A stretch of DNA of 64,000 bases from DASQFI01 sp035633215 (GCA_035633215.1 DASQFI010000049.1:4780-68779); one strand, 5' to 3'; shown: positions 8,687 through 17,397, numbered from the stretch's first letter. Made by a program: numbers and translations. The notes: generated from the sequence alone by a model not told the origin.

Positions 8687-9154
8687 TTACTGCGAGATGC
8701 CTCCGACGAGGGTCGGCGGAAAGACCTGATGGCTCAGCGTGCCTTCGAACTGGAGATCACCGGAGCCGCCGCTCAGGATCTGCATCTGCACGCTCACGGC
8801 GAACGTGTCGTTGCCGTTGTTGAAAAGCGATCCACCGGTGACGATTCCGGTGAACCGGCGGCCGTTCAACAGCCGCAGCGACCAGACGCCGCCCGTGATG
8901 TCGGCCGTCTCACCCGGATCGGGCAACGGCTCGTGTTTGGCGCCGACAGTGACCACGCCAATCGAAAACGGGTTGAGGTTGACCTGACCGACGAACAACC
9001 CGGTGAAGATCGCCGCGCCGCAAATGGACTGCGGACACAGCTCCAGGCCCGAGACCTGGCCCTGGATGACGGGAAGCGAGCTGGCCCGGACGGGAACGGT
9101 CCCGGCGATCACCAGCACCGTCAGGACAGAGAACGACACCAGACGTTTCTTCAC
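8687..9154 (-). CDS. Small secreted protein of unknown function
   Basis: 155 residues from GTG 9154, which has a perfect AGGAGG five bases upstream. Signal peptide VKKRLVSFSVLTVLVIAGTVPVRAS with likely cleavage after the ASA-like region; the mature part is glycine- and beta-rich (ITGGVWSLRLLNGRRFTGIVTGG) with one Cys pair (ELCPQSIC). No family recognised. It is the first gene of the minus-strand run leading into the CNNM pair, 21 bases upstream of it, so co-transcription is possible, but a functional link is not shown. Confidence 0.7.
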   Translation of the reverse strand: MKKRLVSFSVLTVLVIAGTVPVRASSLPVIQGQVSGLELCPQSICGAAIFTGLFVGQVNLNPFSIGVVTVGAKHEPLPDPGETADITGGVWSLRLLNGRRFTGIVTGGSLFNNGNDTFAVSVQMQILSGGSGDLQFEGTLSHQVFPPTLVGGISQ

Positions 9155-9159
9155 GGAAT

Positions 9160-9165
9160 CCTCCT
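9160..9165 (-). promoter_or_regulatory. Strong Shine-Dalgarno AGGAGG
   Basis: AGGAGG on the minus strand, five bases from the GTG at 9154. It decides that start over the ATG at 9175 for the secreted protein. Confidence 0.7.
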
Positions 9166-9366
9166 GCCGCAGCACACCCGCGGCCGAGCTACCAGAGGTT
9201 AAGAAAGGAGCGCGCGCATACTAACACGCGAAGCGCCGAGCTGCCGCTGGTAGGATGTCGGCGAGAAGACAGAGCGCCTGCGGCTCCGCGCGAGGATCGC
9301 GAGTCCGCGAGCGCCGGAGCGCGAGCGGGGGTGGGGCCCCGCGAGCACTCAAGAAAGAGAGTGGCC

Positions 9367-9711
9367 ATGATTCAGGAATTCAAAGACTTCGTGAACCAGG
9401 GCAACGCGATCGATCTCGCGGTCGGCGTAATCATCGGCGCGGCGTTCGGGAAGATCGTCAACTCGATCGTCAACGATCTGATCATGCCCCTCGTCTCGCT
9501 GGCTCTTGGGCGCGTGGACTTTCAGAACATGTTCGTGCCGCTGGCCGGCCAGACCGCGCAGGTGATCGAAGAGGCCAGGAAGGCGGGCGCGGTGATTGCC
9601 TACGGGGCCTTCATCAACACCATCGTCGAGTTCTTGATCGTCGCGTTCTCGATCTTTCTCGTGGTGAAACAGATCAATCGGTGGCGCGGGCCGGCGCCAA
9701 AGAAGGCGTAG
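9367..9711 (+). CDS. mscL: Large-conductance mechanosensitive channel MscL
   Basis: 114 residues, typical but slightly short for the family. It opens with the amphipathic MIQEFKDFVNQGNAIDLAVGVIIG (shown in part), the conserved first helix including the gate glycines, and has the second membrane helix near residues 78-102 (INTIVEFLIVAFSIFLVV). It protects cells by releasing solutes on hypo-osmotic shock. The ATG at 9367 is fixed by family alignment. The M14 peptidase gene starts 10 bases downstream, so the two may be co-transcribed although functionally unrelated. Confidence 0.96.
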   Translation: MIQEFKDFVNQGNAIDLAVGVIIGAAFGKIVNSIVNDLIMPLVSLALGRVDFQNMFVPLAGQTAQVIEEARKAGAVIAYGAFINTIVEFLIVAFSIFLVVKQINRWRGPAPKKA

Positions 9712-9721
9712 CGGAGATCGA

Positions 9722-11434
9722 ATGCGCGTGAACAGACGACTCGGGGCCCGGGCAATCGCCATTGGCGCGCTGATCGGCGGCGGGCTCGCGGTCGGAGCGC
9801 AGCAGAAGCTCTACTGGGGCGACGAGGTCCCGCCGGGCTGGACGGGGACGTGGCCGGCGGAAGTGCAGACGGTCGCGGAACGGACCGGCTACACGCGGAC
9901 GATGTCGTCGCTCCAGAACATCGAGTTCATCACGGCGCTCCGGGCCCGGCGTGAGAACCTGCACGTGGTGAACATGTTCATCAGCCCGCAGCGGAAGGCG
10001 GCGCCGGCGATGGTGATCGCCAACCCGCGGGTGACGTCCGCCCAGGACGCCCGCGCGTCAGGCAAACCCGTCCTGTTTCTCTTCGGCAATATCCACCCGC
10101 CCGAGTCGGAGGCCGCCGAAGCGCTTCAGATGATCGCGCGGGACCTCACGATTGGCTCGCGCAAGCAGCTGCTGCAGAACCAGATCGTCGTCATTGCGCC
10201 CATCTTCAACGTCGACGGGACGGACACGTTCGTCACCCAGAACGGGTCGCTCGGCAGCGAGACGCCGCACATTTTCGGGACGCGCGAGAACGCCGCCGGG
10301 CTCGACCTCAATCGCGACGCGGTCAAGCTCGAGACTGTCGAAGCGAACGGGATGTACCGGCTCCTGAACGAATGGGATCCGGTCCTGCTGCTCGACGGCC
10401 ATCTCATGAGCCGCGTGAACCACGGCTACGCGAACACGTACGGCACGACGACGGTGCCCGCGGCTTCACCGGGCCCGCGCGACTACACACACGACACGCT
10501 GTTTCCGGCCGTGCGCGACATGGTCCGCAAACAGTTCGGCCTCGAGGTCTTCACGCACGCGCTCTTCACGCCCAACACCTGGCCGCCGACCGGGTGGAGC
10601 CATGACCGCGCCGCCTGGACCGTCGAAGCGAAGTTCATCGTCAACGACTACGGACTTCGGAACCGGCTCGCGATCATCACCGAGACGCCCGGTCAGCCGA
10701 CGTTCGAGCGCCGCATCTACGCGCAGTACGCCTACATCGCCGCGCTTCTCGAGTACACCAATGCGCACGCGAAGGAAATACAGGCGGTCGTGAAGGCCGC
10801 TGATGAGAAAACCGTGGCCGACGTGCAGGCGCGCGCCGAGTCCGGCGAGCTTCGCAACTGGCTCGACGGCGAGTACCGGTCGCGCGGGAAGATCGAAGTC
10901 CTGGGGTACCGAACGAACGTCGCGGAGTACCGGCCCGGCACGAGCTTTCTCAGCACACGTCCGGGCACGGGGTCGGGTCCACCGGAGACCGTCAAGGGCG
11001 TGGACGATTTGACGATGCCGGTCGGCACACGTGATGCGGTCGTCCCTCGCGCGTACGTGATTCCCGCCGAGCTCACGGCGATCGTGACGAAGCTCCGCGC
11101 CCACAACATTCGCGTCCAGGCGCTCGAGCGAATCCTGAAAGCCGAAGGCGAGGAGTTTCTGATCAAAGGCATGCGCACCGCCCGCAGCGGCGGCTACGAT
11201 ATGACCGTGCTCGACGGCACGATGTCGCCGCTCGTCACTCGGGACTTTCCGGCCGGCACGTTCTACCTCGACATGGCGCAGCCGATGGCCAACGCCGCGT
11301 TCTACTACCTGGAGCCGCAGGCCCGCGACGGGTTCGTCGGCTGGGGCGTGATGAACGAGATCCTGCGGCCGCTGACCGCGGGTGGGCGTCAGGCGACGTA
11401 TCCGATCTTCAAGATGCGGCGCGAAGTGAAGTAA
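9722..11434 (+). CDS. Secreted M14 family zinc carboxypeptidase-like protein
   Basis: 570 residues. Signal peptide (RAIAIGALIGGGLAVGAQ) then an M14 fold. The zinc motif HxxE is seen as IHPPE with H125 and E128, the third ligand is H227 in LLDGHLM, the substrate Arg lies in GLDLNRD, and the catalytic Glu is probably E321 in ITETPGQ. The C-terminal 200 residues form a beta-rich accessory region seen in acidobacterial homologues. It should trim peptides outside the cytoplasm. ATG 9722 gives the complete signal sequence and follows mscL by 10 bases. Confidence 0.88.
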   Translation: MRVNRRLGARAIAIGALIGGGLAVGAQQKLYWGDEVPPGWTGTWPAEVQTVAERTGYTRTMSSLQNIEFITALRARRENLHVVNMFISPQRKAAPAMVIANPRVTSAQDARASGKPVLFLFGNIHPPESEAAEALQMIARDLTIGSRKQLLQNQIVVIAPIFNVDGTDTFVTQNGSLGSETPHIFGTRENAAGLDLNRDAVKLETVEANGMYRLLNEWDPVLLLDGHLMSRVNHGYANTYGTTTVPAASPGPRDYTHDTLFPAVRDMVRKQFGLEVFTHALFTPNTWPPTGWSHDRAAWTVEAKFIVNDYGLRNRLAIITETPGQPTFERRIYAQYAYIAALLEYTNAHAKEIQAVVKAADEKTVADVQARAESGELRNWLDGEYRSRGKIEVLGYRTNVAEYRPGTSFLSTRPGTGSGPPETVKGVDDLTMPVGTRDAVVPRAYVIPAELTAIVTKLRAHNIRVQALERILKAEGEEFLIKGMRTARSGGYDMTVLDGTMSPLVTRDFPAGTFYLDMAQPMANAAFYYLEPQARDGFVGWGVMNEILRPLTAGGRQATYPIFKMRREVK

Positions 11435-11449
11435 TGGGACGTCCGCCGG

Positions 11450-11836
11450 CTACTTGATCGGCGTGTAGCCGTAGAGAACGACACCGATCGGATCGCCGAT
11501 CTTGAGCGTGTTCCCGGGGTCTCCCGCGGCCACGAGCGCCGTACGGGCCGGCCCGCGATGACATCGCAAGCAGATCTCTTCAGACGCGCGCACGGGTCGC
11601 GCGGTGAAGTTCCAGCCCGCCTTCACGAAGTCGTAGACGTCGCTCTTCTCGAACGCGCGCATTGCCCGCGCGCTTTCGTCCCACAGATCCATCGATCGCG
11701 GCCCCGGATTGCCAGCCGGGGACGAAGCGGCTGACGTGATCAGCACCGGCCCCTTGATCAGCGCCCACGCCAGGTCCGCCGTCAGGTCAGCGGGCTGAGG
11801 CTTCTCGCGCAGCGGGTGGGCGGATTTGGAGTTCAA
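11450..11836 (-). CDS. Haem c-binding protein fragment
   Basis: 128-residue frame containing one CxxCH haem-c site (CLRCH). There is no signal peptide, though a haem-c protein should be exported, and the first ATG lies inside the REP-like palindrome at 11817-11848. That suggests the 5' part of the gene was lost when the repeat arose. The C-terminal end (GDPIGVVLYGYTPIK) looks intact and stops 15 bases from the convergent M14 gene. It could be a decayed cytochrome; I am fairly sure of the coding frame, less of expression. Confidence 0.5.
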   Translation of the reverse strand: MNSKSAHPLREKPQPADLTADLAWALIKGPVLITSAASSPAGNPGPRSMDLWDESARAMRAFEKSDVYDFVKAGWNFTARPVRASEEICLRCHRGPARTALVAAGDPGNTLKIGDPIGVVLYGYTPIK

Positions 11837-11848
11837 TCCGCCCTACGT
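11817..11848. repeat. REP-like palindrome
   Basis: Single unit: GGGCGGATTTGGA ... TCAATCCGCCCTACGT. The GGCGGATT/AATCCGCC arms are shared with repeats at 14036, 16276 and 16626. It lies between a haem-c fragment and kinase 1 and holds the fragment's apparent start codon. Confidence 0.75.
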
Positions 11849-11871
11849 AAAGATGGACGGAGAAGGCGCCG

Positions 11872-14037
11872 ATGGCTTTGAATCCTGGAACGCGTCTCGG
11901 TCCATACGAAGTCGGTGAGCAGATCGGCGCGGGAGGCATGGGCGAGGTCTACCGGGCGCGTGATCCTCGCCTCGGACGAGACGTCGCCATCAAAATCATC
12001 GCGGCGGCGCCTGACAGCGACCTGCTGGCGCGGTTCGAGCGTGAGACGCGCGCCACCGCGGTCCTCGCGCACCCCAATATTCTGACGATCTTCGACGTCG
12101 GCACGCACGACGGATTGCCGTTTCTCGTATCAGAGTTGCTCGACGGTCAGACACTGGGCCGCAAGCTCGCGGCGGGCCCGCTCGAACCGGCGCGTGTCGT
12201 CGAACTCGCGCTTCAGCTCGTCCGCGGCGTCGCGGCCGCGCACGCCCTTCGAATCGTCCACCGCGATCTCAAACCCGAGAACCTGTTCGTCACGGGCCGA
12301 GGCACGCTCAAGATCCTCGACTTCGGGCTGGCCAAGCTGAAGTCGTCCGAGTACGGCGATCCCGCGATGTCCACGATTGAAACGAGCGATCCGAGCAAGC
12401 TGATCGGCACGCCGGCCTACATGGCGCCGGAGCAGCTTCGCGGACAGCTGGTGGACGAGCGCGCCGATATTTTTGCCATCGGCACGGTGCTCTACGAAAT
12501 GGTGAGCGGGCGGCATCCGTTCCGCCGCGAGAGCCCGGTCGGCACGCTGAGCGCGATCCTGCACGATGCTCCGCCGGCGCTCGAGCCCACGAGCCCGTAC
12601 CCGTCGTCGATGGAGCGCGTGCTCCGGCACTGCCTCGAGAAGGACCCTGCCGATCGATTTCAGACTGCAGGCGATCTGGCGTTCGCCCTCGAATCGATCA
12701 TGGGCGAGTTGCGGCAACCGGCCGCGGACGTGCCCACCAGCCGTGAGCCGCAATCGACGTCGTCGATCGCCGTGCTGCCGTTCGCGGACATGAGTCCGAC
12801 GCGCGATCAGGCGTACCTCTGCGAAGGCATCGCGGAGGAACTCATCAACGTGCTGGCTCGCGTGCCCGGTCTGCGCGTGGCCGCGCGGAGCTCGTCGTTT
12901 CAGTTCAGGGCCTCGGCAGTGGACGTGCGTGCCGTCGGTGCCCGGCTCGGCGTCGCCACGGTGCTCGAGGGCGGCGTGCGGAAAGCGGGCGACCGCCTGC
13001 GGGTCACCGTGCAGCTCGTCGACGTCGCCGACGGCTATCAGCGCTGGTCGCACCGGTTCGACGGCAAGCTCGAAGACGTCTTTGCGATCCAGGACGAGAT
13101 CGCCGAGCGCGTTGCGGTGGCGCTCGGCAGCCTGCTGACGGATCACGAACGCGAGGCGCTGCGCCGGCCGGAAACGGCCCCGGAGACGTACGAGTTCTTC
13201 CTGCGCGGCCGTCAGCTGGTCAATCAGTCGCGCGGCCAGTCGTTCATGATGGCCAAGCAGATGTTCGAACAAGCCATCGAACGCGATCCGCAGTACGCGC
13301 CGGCGTACGCGGGACTGGCCGACGTCCACGCCTGGTTCTACACGTGGTGGGGCGGCAGCGACGCCGACTACGACGCGGCCGATCGCGCGAGCCGGAAGGC
13401 GCTCGAGCTGGCGTCCGATCTGTCCGAAGCGCACACCTCCCGCGGATTCGTGCTGTCGCTGGTGCACAAATACGAGGAATCGGAGCGGGAATTCCATGAA
13501 GCGCTTCGGCTGAACCCGTTGTCGTTCGAGGCCCACTACATCTACGCCCGGATGTGCTTTGGCTGGGGCCGCATCCAGCGGTCCGCCGAGCTGTTCCGCC
13601 GGGCGGCCGACGTTCGCCCGGAGGATTTTCAGTGCCTGATGCTCGGAAGCCAGGCGCTGGCCATGCTCGGCAAGAAGGCCGAGGCCGCGGAGGCCAATCG
13701 CGAAGGCATTCGCCGTGCCGAACGACAGCTCGAGCTCGACCCGGTCGACATCCGGGCGCTGTCTTTAGGCAGCGGCGCGTTGTTCGTGGCCGGGCAGCAC
13801 GACCGCGCGGAGCAATGGATCACGCGTGCCCTCGAAATTGCTCCCGAAGATGGTGGCGTCCTCGCCAACGCGGCATGCTTCTACGCCAAGGCCGGCCGCG
13901 TCGAGGAAGCGCTGGATGTGCTGGAGAAGACATTCGCGCGCGGCTGGGGGAAACGCGACTGGATCGAGCAGGATCCCGATTACGATCCGCTGCGATCCCA
14001 CCCGCGCTTCAAGGCAATGCTGGCGAAGCTGAAGTAG
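11872..14037 (+). CDS. Serine/threonine kinase with TolB-like and TPR domains
   Basis: 721 residues. Hanks-type kinase at about 12-275: glycine loop GAGGMGEV, Lys41, HRDLKPEN (H130-D132), DFG at 150-152, APE in YMAPEQ. Then a TolB-like adenylate-cyclase-associated domain from about 298 (SIAVLPFADMSP, VLEGGVRKAGDRLRVTVQL) and about eight TPR-like helices from about 440 to the end. There is no obvious transmembrane segment, so it is probably cytoplasmic. The family is abundant in Acidobacteriota; targets are unknown. It starts 23 bases after a REP palindrome, and another one touches its stop codon. Confidence 0.93.
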   Translation: MALNPGTRLGPYEVGEQIGAGGMGEVYRARDPRLGRDVAIKIIAAAPDSDLLARFERETRATAVLAHPNILTIFDVGTHDGLPFLVSELLDGQTLGRKLAAGPLEPARVVELALQLVRGVAAAHALRIVHRDLKPENLFVTGRGTLKILDFGLAKLKSSEYGDPAMSTIETSDPSKLIGTPAYMAPEQLRGQLVDERADIFAIGTVLYEMVSGRHPFRRESPVGTLSAILHDAPPALEPTSPYPSSMERVLRHCLEKDPADRFQTAGDLAFALESIMGELRQPAADVPTSREPQSTSSIAVLPFADMSPTRDQAYLCEGIAEELINVLARVPGLRVAARSSSFQFRASAVDVRAVGARLGVATVLEGGVRKAGDRLRVTVQLVDVADGYQRWSHRFDGKLEDVFAIQDEIAERVAVALGSLLTDHEREALRRPETAPETYEFFLRGRQLVNQSRGQSFMMAKQMFEQAIERDPQYAPAYAGLADVHAWFYTWWGGSDADYDAADRASRKALELASDLSEAHTSRGFVLSLVHKYEESEREFHEALRLNPLSFEAHYIYARMCFGWGRIQRSAELFRRAADVRPEDFQCLMLGSQALAMLGKKAEAAEANREGIRRAERQLELDPVDIRALSLGSGALFVAGQHDRAEQWITRALEIAPEDGGVLANAACFYAKAGRVEEALDVLEKTFARGWGKRDWIEQDPDYDPLRSHPRFKAMLAKLK

Positions 14038-14098
14038 CGCGGATTGGTTTCCAAATCCGCCGGTCCTGGCGGACTTAGGACCCCGTCCGCCCTACGTA
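14036..14098. repeat. REP-like palindromes between convergent genes
   Basis: Two units: GCGGATTGGTTTCC/AAATCCGCC, then GGCGGACTTAGG ... CCGTCCGCCCTACGT. It spans the gap between kinase 1 and the convergent serine hydrolase and supplies the TAG of the latter (14092-14094). Confidence 0.75.
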
Positions 14099-15300
14099 CC
14101 ACCCAGCAGCGCGTTCAACAGCGTCGTGAAGACGTTGCCGGCGCGGCCACCAAAGACGTTCCAGCTGTTGACGACCGCGACGAGATCGCGCGACGGGATC
14201 ACGATCAGGAACTGACCGCCGAAACCCCGCCCGGCCCAGACGTCCACGCCATCCCGGCTCGTGATCCACCACTGGAAGCCATAGTCCCAGCCGCCGCCGA
14301 CGGCTGTCGCGTGACGGGTCGTTGCGTTCCGCACCCAGCCCGCCGGCAGGATGCGCTTGCCGTCCCAGACGCCGTCGTGGAGGTAGAGATAGCCGATCTT
14401 CGCGAGATCTTCAGCGGTGAGATAGAGGCCGCCTTCGGCGTCCGGATGGCCGGTTGGCGTTTTCTTCCAGTGAAAGTCACGAATGCCGAGCGGCTTGAAG
14501 AGCCAGTCACTCGCGTACTCGTCGATGAACCGGCCGGTCGCGGACTTGATGATGCCCGACATCAGGTGGCTGCCGCCGCTGTTGTACGCCCACTTCGTGC
14601 CAGGGTCGGAATCCATCGGCTGGCTGAGCGTGAACGCAATCCAGTCGCGGCTGATCTCGAGCTGGTAAGTCGTGTTGGTCTCGTTGAGCGGCCGATCCTG
14701 CTCGTGCCACTCGATCCCCGACCTCATCGTGAGCAGGTCCGCCAGCGTCGCGCGCTGGAGGCGTGGGTCGACGCGCGAGAGGTCGCGGTCCTTGAAGTAC
14801 TGCAGGAACGGCTGATCGAGCGCCGCCACATCGCCGCGCCCGATCGCAATGCCAACCACCGTCGCCGCGATTGACTTGGTCACCGACTGGAGCGTGTGCA
14901 CCTCGCGGCCCTGGTAGTACGGATGCCAGTTCGGATGGAAATAGTTGAATTCGTGCATCCGGCTCGCGTCCGTGCAGCCCTCGCCGCAGCCGAGCGGTCC
15001 GACATGGCCGCGGCTGATCTCGCGGTAGTCGCGCGGGTAGCGTTGATTGACGATCGCCTGCCCTCGCCGCACGACAAACAGACGATCGACGTTGCCGTAC
15101 ACGCCGTCTCGAATCTCCTTGTCGAGCGCGGCAAAGGCCGCGGCTGAAAGCCCCTGGGATTCCGGCGTCGCCGATGGCCATCCGGCTGTGGGCCACCTGG
15201 CGGGCGATGCAGGCGCCGGCGCCTGTTGCGCGGTTGGCTGGGCGACGGCCAGCGCGGCCAGGACCGGAAGCAGCGCGAACCAGCGGCATTTCATGAACAT
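14092..15300 (-). CDS. Secreted beta-lactamase-family serine hydrolase
   Basis: 402 residues. Signal peptide (FALLPVLAALAVAQPTAQQ), then the class C beta-lactamase/esterase fold: SVTK (nucleophile S139, K142), Tyr239 in AYNSGG, and the final GRGFGGQ in the KTG-like position. It may be an esterase, D-aminopeptidase or penicillin-binding-like hydrolase; sequence alone does not decide. An insertion with four acid/Cys residues (GPLGCGEGCTD) precedes the active site. The stop codon TAG lies in the REP-like repeat, so the C-terminus was probably redefined by it. Confidence 0.88.
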   Translation of the reverse strand: MFMKCRWFALLPVLAALAVAQPTAQQAPAPASPARWPTAGWPSATPESQGLSAAAFAALDKEIRDGVYGNVDRLFVVRRGQAIVNQRYPRDYREISRGHVGPLGCGEGCTDASRMHEFNYFHPNWHPYYQGREVHTLQSVTKSIAATVVGIAIGRGDVAALDQPFLQYFKDRDLSRVDPRLQRATLADLLTMRSGIEWHEQDRPLNETNTTYQLEISRDWIAFTLSQPMDSDPGTKWAYNSGGSHLMSGIIKSATGRFIDEYASDWLFKPLGIRDFHWKKTPTGHPDAEGGLYLTAEDLAKIGYLYLHDGVWDGKRILPAGWVRNATTRHATAVGGGWDYGFQWWITSRDGVDVWAGRGFGGQFLIVIPSRDLVAVVNSWNVFGGRAGNVFTTLLNALLGGT

Positions 15301-15352
15301 AAGATCAGGCCATTAAGATACGGCGTTCTGAAATGACTCCATCACGAAATTC

Positions 15353-15880
15353 ATGGTGCTGATCATCCTTTCCGGTCTGCCCGGCACCGGCAAGACGTCC
15401 ATCGCTCACCTGTTGGTGCCGGCGCTGGGCGCCGTCCACGTTCGTATCGACACGATCGAACATGCGCTTCGGACATCGGGCAAGCTTCTGACCGAGCTCG
15501 ACGACGCGGGGTACCGGGTGGGCTATGCGATTGCAGAGGGAAATCTGCGCCTGGGCCTGCCGGTCGTTGCCGACTCGGTCAATCCGCTTGGCATCACGCG
15601 AGCCGCCTGGCGTCAGGTCGCGGCGCGCGCGGGAGCGCCCGCCGTGGAAGTTGAAGTGATCTGTTCCGATGCGGAGGAGCACCGGCGCCGGATTGAAACG
15701 CGTACGGCCGATCTCGAGGGGTTCAGACTGCCCACTTGGCGTGAGGTCCTCGAGAGGCGCTACGAGCCGTGGGATCGCGATCACACCGTCATCGATACGG
15801 CCGGCCGGACCGCGGAACAGAGCGTCGCGACACTCCGGGCCAACTTCATCCTCGCAGACTGGATGACCGGCCGTCATTGA
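15353..15880 (+). CDS. P-loop kinase/ATPase of the zeta-like or AAA_33 type
   Basis: 175 residues. Walker A GLPGTGKTS at residues 7-15, followed by a small nucleotide-kinase fold with DSVNP and an Arg-rich lid (RRRIETRTAD). Such proteins phosphorylate small molecules (shikimate/gluconate kinase-like) or are of unknown substrate. It is unrelated in strand neighbours to a toxin: no antitoxin-like gene is adjacent. The start ATG at 15353 directly precedes the first beta strand. Confidence 0.8.
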   Translation: MVLIILSGLPGTGKTSIAHLLVPALGAVHVRIDTIEHALRTSGKLLTELDDAGYRVGYAIAEGNLRLGLPVVADSVNPLGITRAAWRQVAARAGAPAVEVEVICSDAEEHRRRIETRTADLEGFRLPTWREVLERRYEPWDRDHTVIDTAGRTAEQSVATLRANFILADWMTGRH

Positions 15881-15881
15881 C

Positions 15882-15937
15882 ATTCGATAGGAACCGGCCG
15901 CACACTGGGTAGACCTATAGATATTCGATAGGAACCG
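15882..15937 (+). promoter_or_regulatory. Direct repeat upstream of padR, possible operator
   Basis: The 15-base sequence ATTCGATAGGAACCG occurs twice, at 15882-15896 and 15923-15937, with starts 41 bases apart. The second copy ends just before the PadR start codon. Near-identical copies at a regulator's promoter suggest an autoregulatory site, but no experimental or palindromic PadR consensus is evident. Confidence 0.5.
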
Positions 15938-15940
15938 ACC

Positions 15941-16270
15941 ATGCCGGACCGGCGCACTGCACTCCTCCAGGGCACGCTCGACCTTCTGATCCTGAAAACG
16001 CTCGCCACCGGAGAGCTCCACGGCCTCGGCGTGTCCCGGCGAATCGATCAGCTGACCCGAGGCACGTTCATCGTCCAGCCCGGGTCCCTGTTTCCGGCGC
16101 TGCATCGGCTCGAAGAAGCCGGGTGGCTGACGTCGACGTGGCAGCCGTCCGAGAACAACCGCCGCGCGAAGTACTACGCGCTGACGCGCGCCGGGCGGCG
16201 GCAGCTTGGCGAGGAGACGGCGCAGTGGAACAGGATCGCGCTCGCGATCGCCCGCGCGCTCGAGGCGTGA
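15941..16270 (+). CDS. PadR family transcriptional regulator
   Basis: 109 residues. Winged-helix PadR fold: LLQGTLDLLILKTLATGELHG at the start of the recognition region (shown in part), YALTRAGRRQL near the end of the wing. PadR proteins of this short type in Acidobacteriota usually sit next to duplicated orphan FtsX permeases; none is adjacent here, though a permease remnant is found at 32609-33121. It lies downstream of two direct repeats that may be its own operator. Confidence 0.92.
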   Translation: MPDRRTALLQGTLDLLILKTLATGELHGLGVSRRIDQLTRGTFIVQPGSLFPALHRLEEAGWLTSTWQPSENNRRAKYYALTRAGRRQLGEETAQWNRIALAIARALEA

Positions 16271-16275
16271 AATAT

Positions 16276-16342
16276 TCGTAGGGCGGATTGATCTCCAAAT
16301 CCGCCAACGGGCGGCGGATTTAGAGTGCAATCCGCTCTACGT
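16276..16342. repeat. REP-like double palindrome
   Basis: GTAGGGCGGATTGATCTCC/AAATCCGCC, then GGCGGATTTAGA/GTGCAATCCGCTCTACGT. Lies in the gap between padR and the convergent DUF3303 gene and could act as a bidirectional terminator or REP. Confidence 0.75.
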
Positions 16343-16615
16343 TCAGAGCCGGGGCGCCAGCGCCTTCTGCGCGTCAGCCGACGTCACGACGGGCAACACT
16401 TCGAAATCGATCAGGTCCGCCCAGCGGCCAATCCATTCATCGAGCGGACCGCGGCTGTCGCACTCCATGACCTGGTAGCAGTGCGCGAAGTCCTGCGTGA
16501 CCCAGCTGCTCACGTAGCTCAAGCCGTCCGGCATCATCCGGCCCTGATCACGAAACCGGCGATAGACGGGCACGGGATTGCTGTCTTTGAAGTGCTCGAT
16601 GACCAGAAAGAGCAT
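16343..16615 (-). CDS. DUF3303-like small protein
   Basis: 90 residues, without signal peptide or membrane segments. The sequence (MLFLVIEHFKDSNPVPVYRRF ... WADLIDFEVLPVVTS) fits the DUF3303 family, ferredoxin-like small dimeric proteins of unknown function. ATG 16615 is the only sensible start. It ends at the REP pair at 16276-16342. Confidence 0.78.
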   Translation of the reverse strand: MLFLVIEHFKDSNPVPVYRRFRDQGRMMPDGLSYVSSWVTQDFAHCYQVMECDSRGPLDEWIGRWADLIDFEVLPVVTSADAQKALAPRL

Positions 16616-16625
16616 GGCCGATTTT

Positions 16626-16713
16626 ACCGAGTACGTAGGGCGGACCGAGTACGTAGGGCGGACTGGTTTCCAAGTCCGCCCGTCGCGGATTTGGAAACCA
16701 ATCCGCGCTGCGT
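16626..16713. repeat. REP-like palindrome with 18-bp tandem duplication
   Basis: ACCGAGTACGTAGGGCGG occurs twice in tandem (16626-16643 and 16644-16661), followed by CGGACTGGTTTCC/AAGTCCGCCC and GCGGATTTGGAAACC/AATCCGCGC. It begins beyond the DUF3303 start. Confidence 0.75.
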
Positions 16714-16824
16714 CCGCAGGCTTCCCCCGCTACGCCAGTTCCTAGTTCTCCCATCTCCACGCTGGGGGGATTGACAACTGAAGCCCGACGCGTGATAAAC
16801 GCTTCCAATCCAGGGAGCTCCCCA

Positions 16825-17334
16825 ATGCTGCGAAGACTATGGATAGTTCTCGCGTTTCTCTTGGTGCCCGCGGTGGCCAACGCGGATGGTCATCGAGCCG
16901 GGATCTTTGCCGGCGGGTCTTTTATGAGGGCCAGCGAGATCGTCGGCGTCCACACGTCAACCGAGCTGGTTCTGTTCAAGAGCCTGCCGCGTCTCCTGGT
17001 GATCCCGGACGACATCAGCATTCACCGCGGACAGCACGAGAGCGGACGGGTGACCGTCACGACCGTCATGTGGGGCGGCGGCTGGTCTCTTGCCCCGACC
17101 GACGACACAAAGCACGCGCCATCCGTCCACCTGCTGATTGGCGGCGTCCAGGGCATGGGAAACGATGCCGACCTCGCGATGGCCGTCGGCGGCGTCTATC
17201 AGCTCGTGGATCGCAATGTCATGGGCTGGGAGATCGGGGTCCAAGCGCAGTACGACTACTTTTTCTTCCCGAGGACCGACGCGCAGAATTTTCATCGTGT
17301 CTCGGGAGGGCTCGTCTTCCGGAAAAAGAAATAG
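16825..17334 (+). CDS. Secreted or outer-membrane beta-rich protein
   Basis: 169 residues from ATG 16825, preceded by AGGGAG. The signal peptide is LRRLWIVLAFLLVPAVANA with cleavage after ANA. The mature part alternates short hydrophobic strands (VTVTTVMWGGGWSL, HLLIGGVQG, GWEIGVQAQYDYFFF) as in small outer-membrane barrels; the family is not recognised. An ATG at 16771 would add a non-signal extension and is rejected. Confidence 0.68.
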   Translation: MLRRLWIVLAFLLVPAVANADGHRAGIFAGGSFMRASEIVGVHTSTELVLFKSLPRLLVIPDDISIHRGQHESGRVTVTTVMWGGGWSLAPTDDTKHAPSVHLLIGGVQGMGNDADLAMAVGGVYQLVDRNVMGWEIGVQAQYDYFFFPRTDAQNFHRVSGGLVFRKKK

Positions 17335-17397
17335 CACTTCGCCCCGCGGCGGACGGGGCACGCTACAATCCGTTTTCCTCGAACGTCGGGTGAAATC

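Noticed and set aside
15353..16270. Zeta-toxin/antitoxin pair formed by the P-loop kinase and PadR
   Set aside because: Both are typical stand-alone families, 60 bases apart. PadR is not an antitoxin type, and there is no epsilon-like partner.
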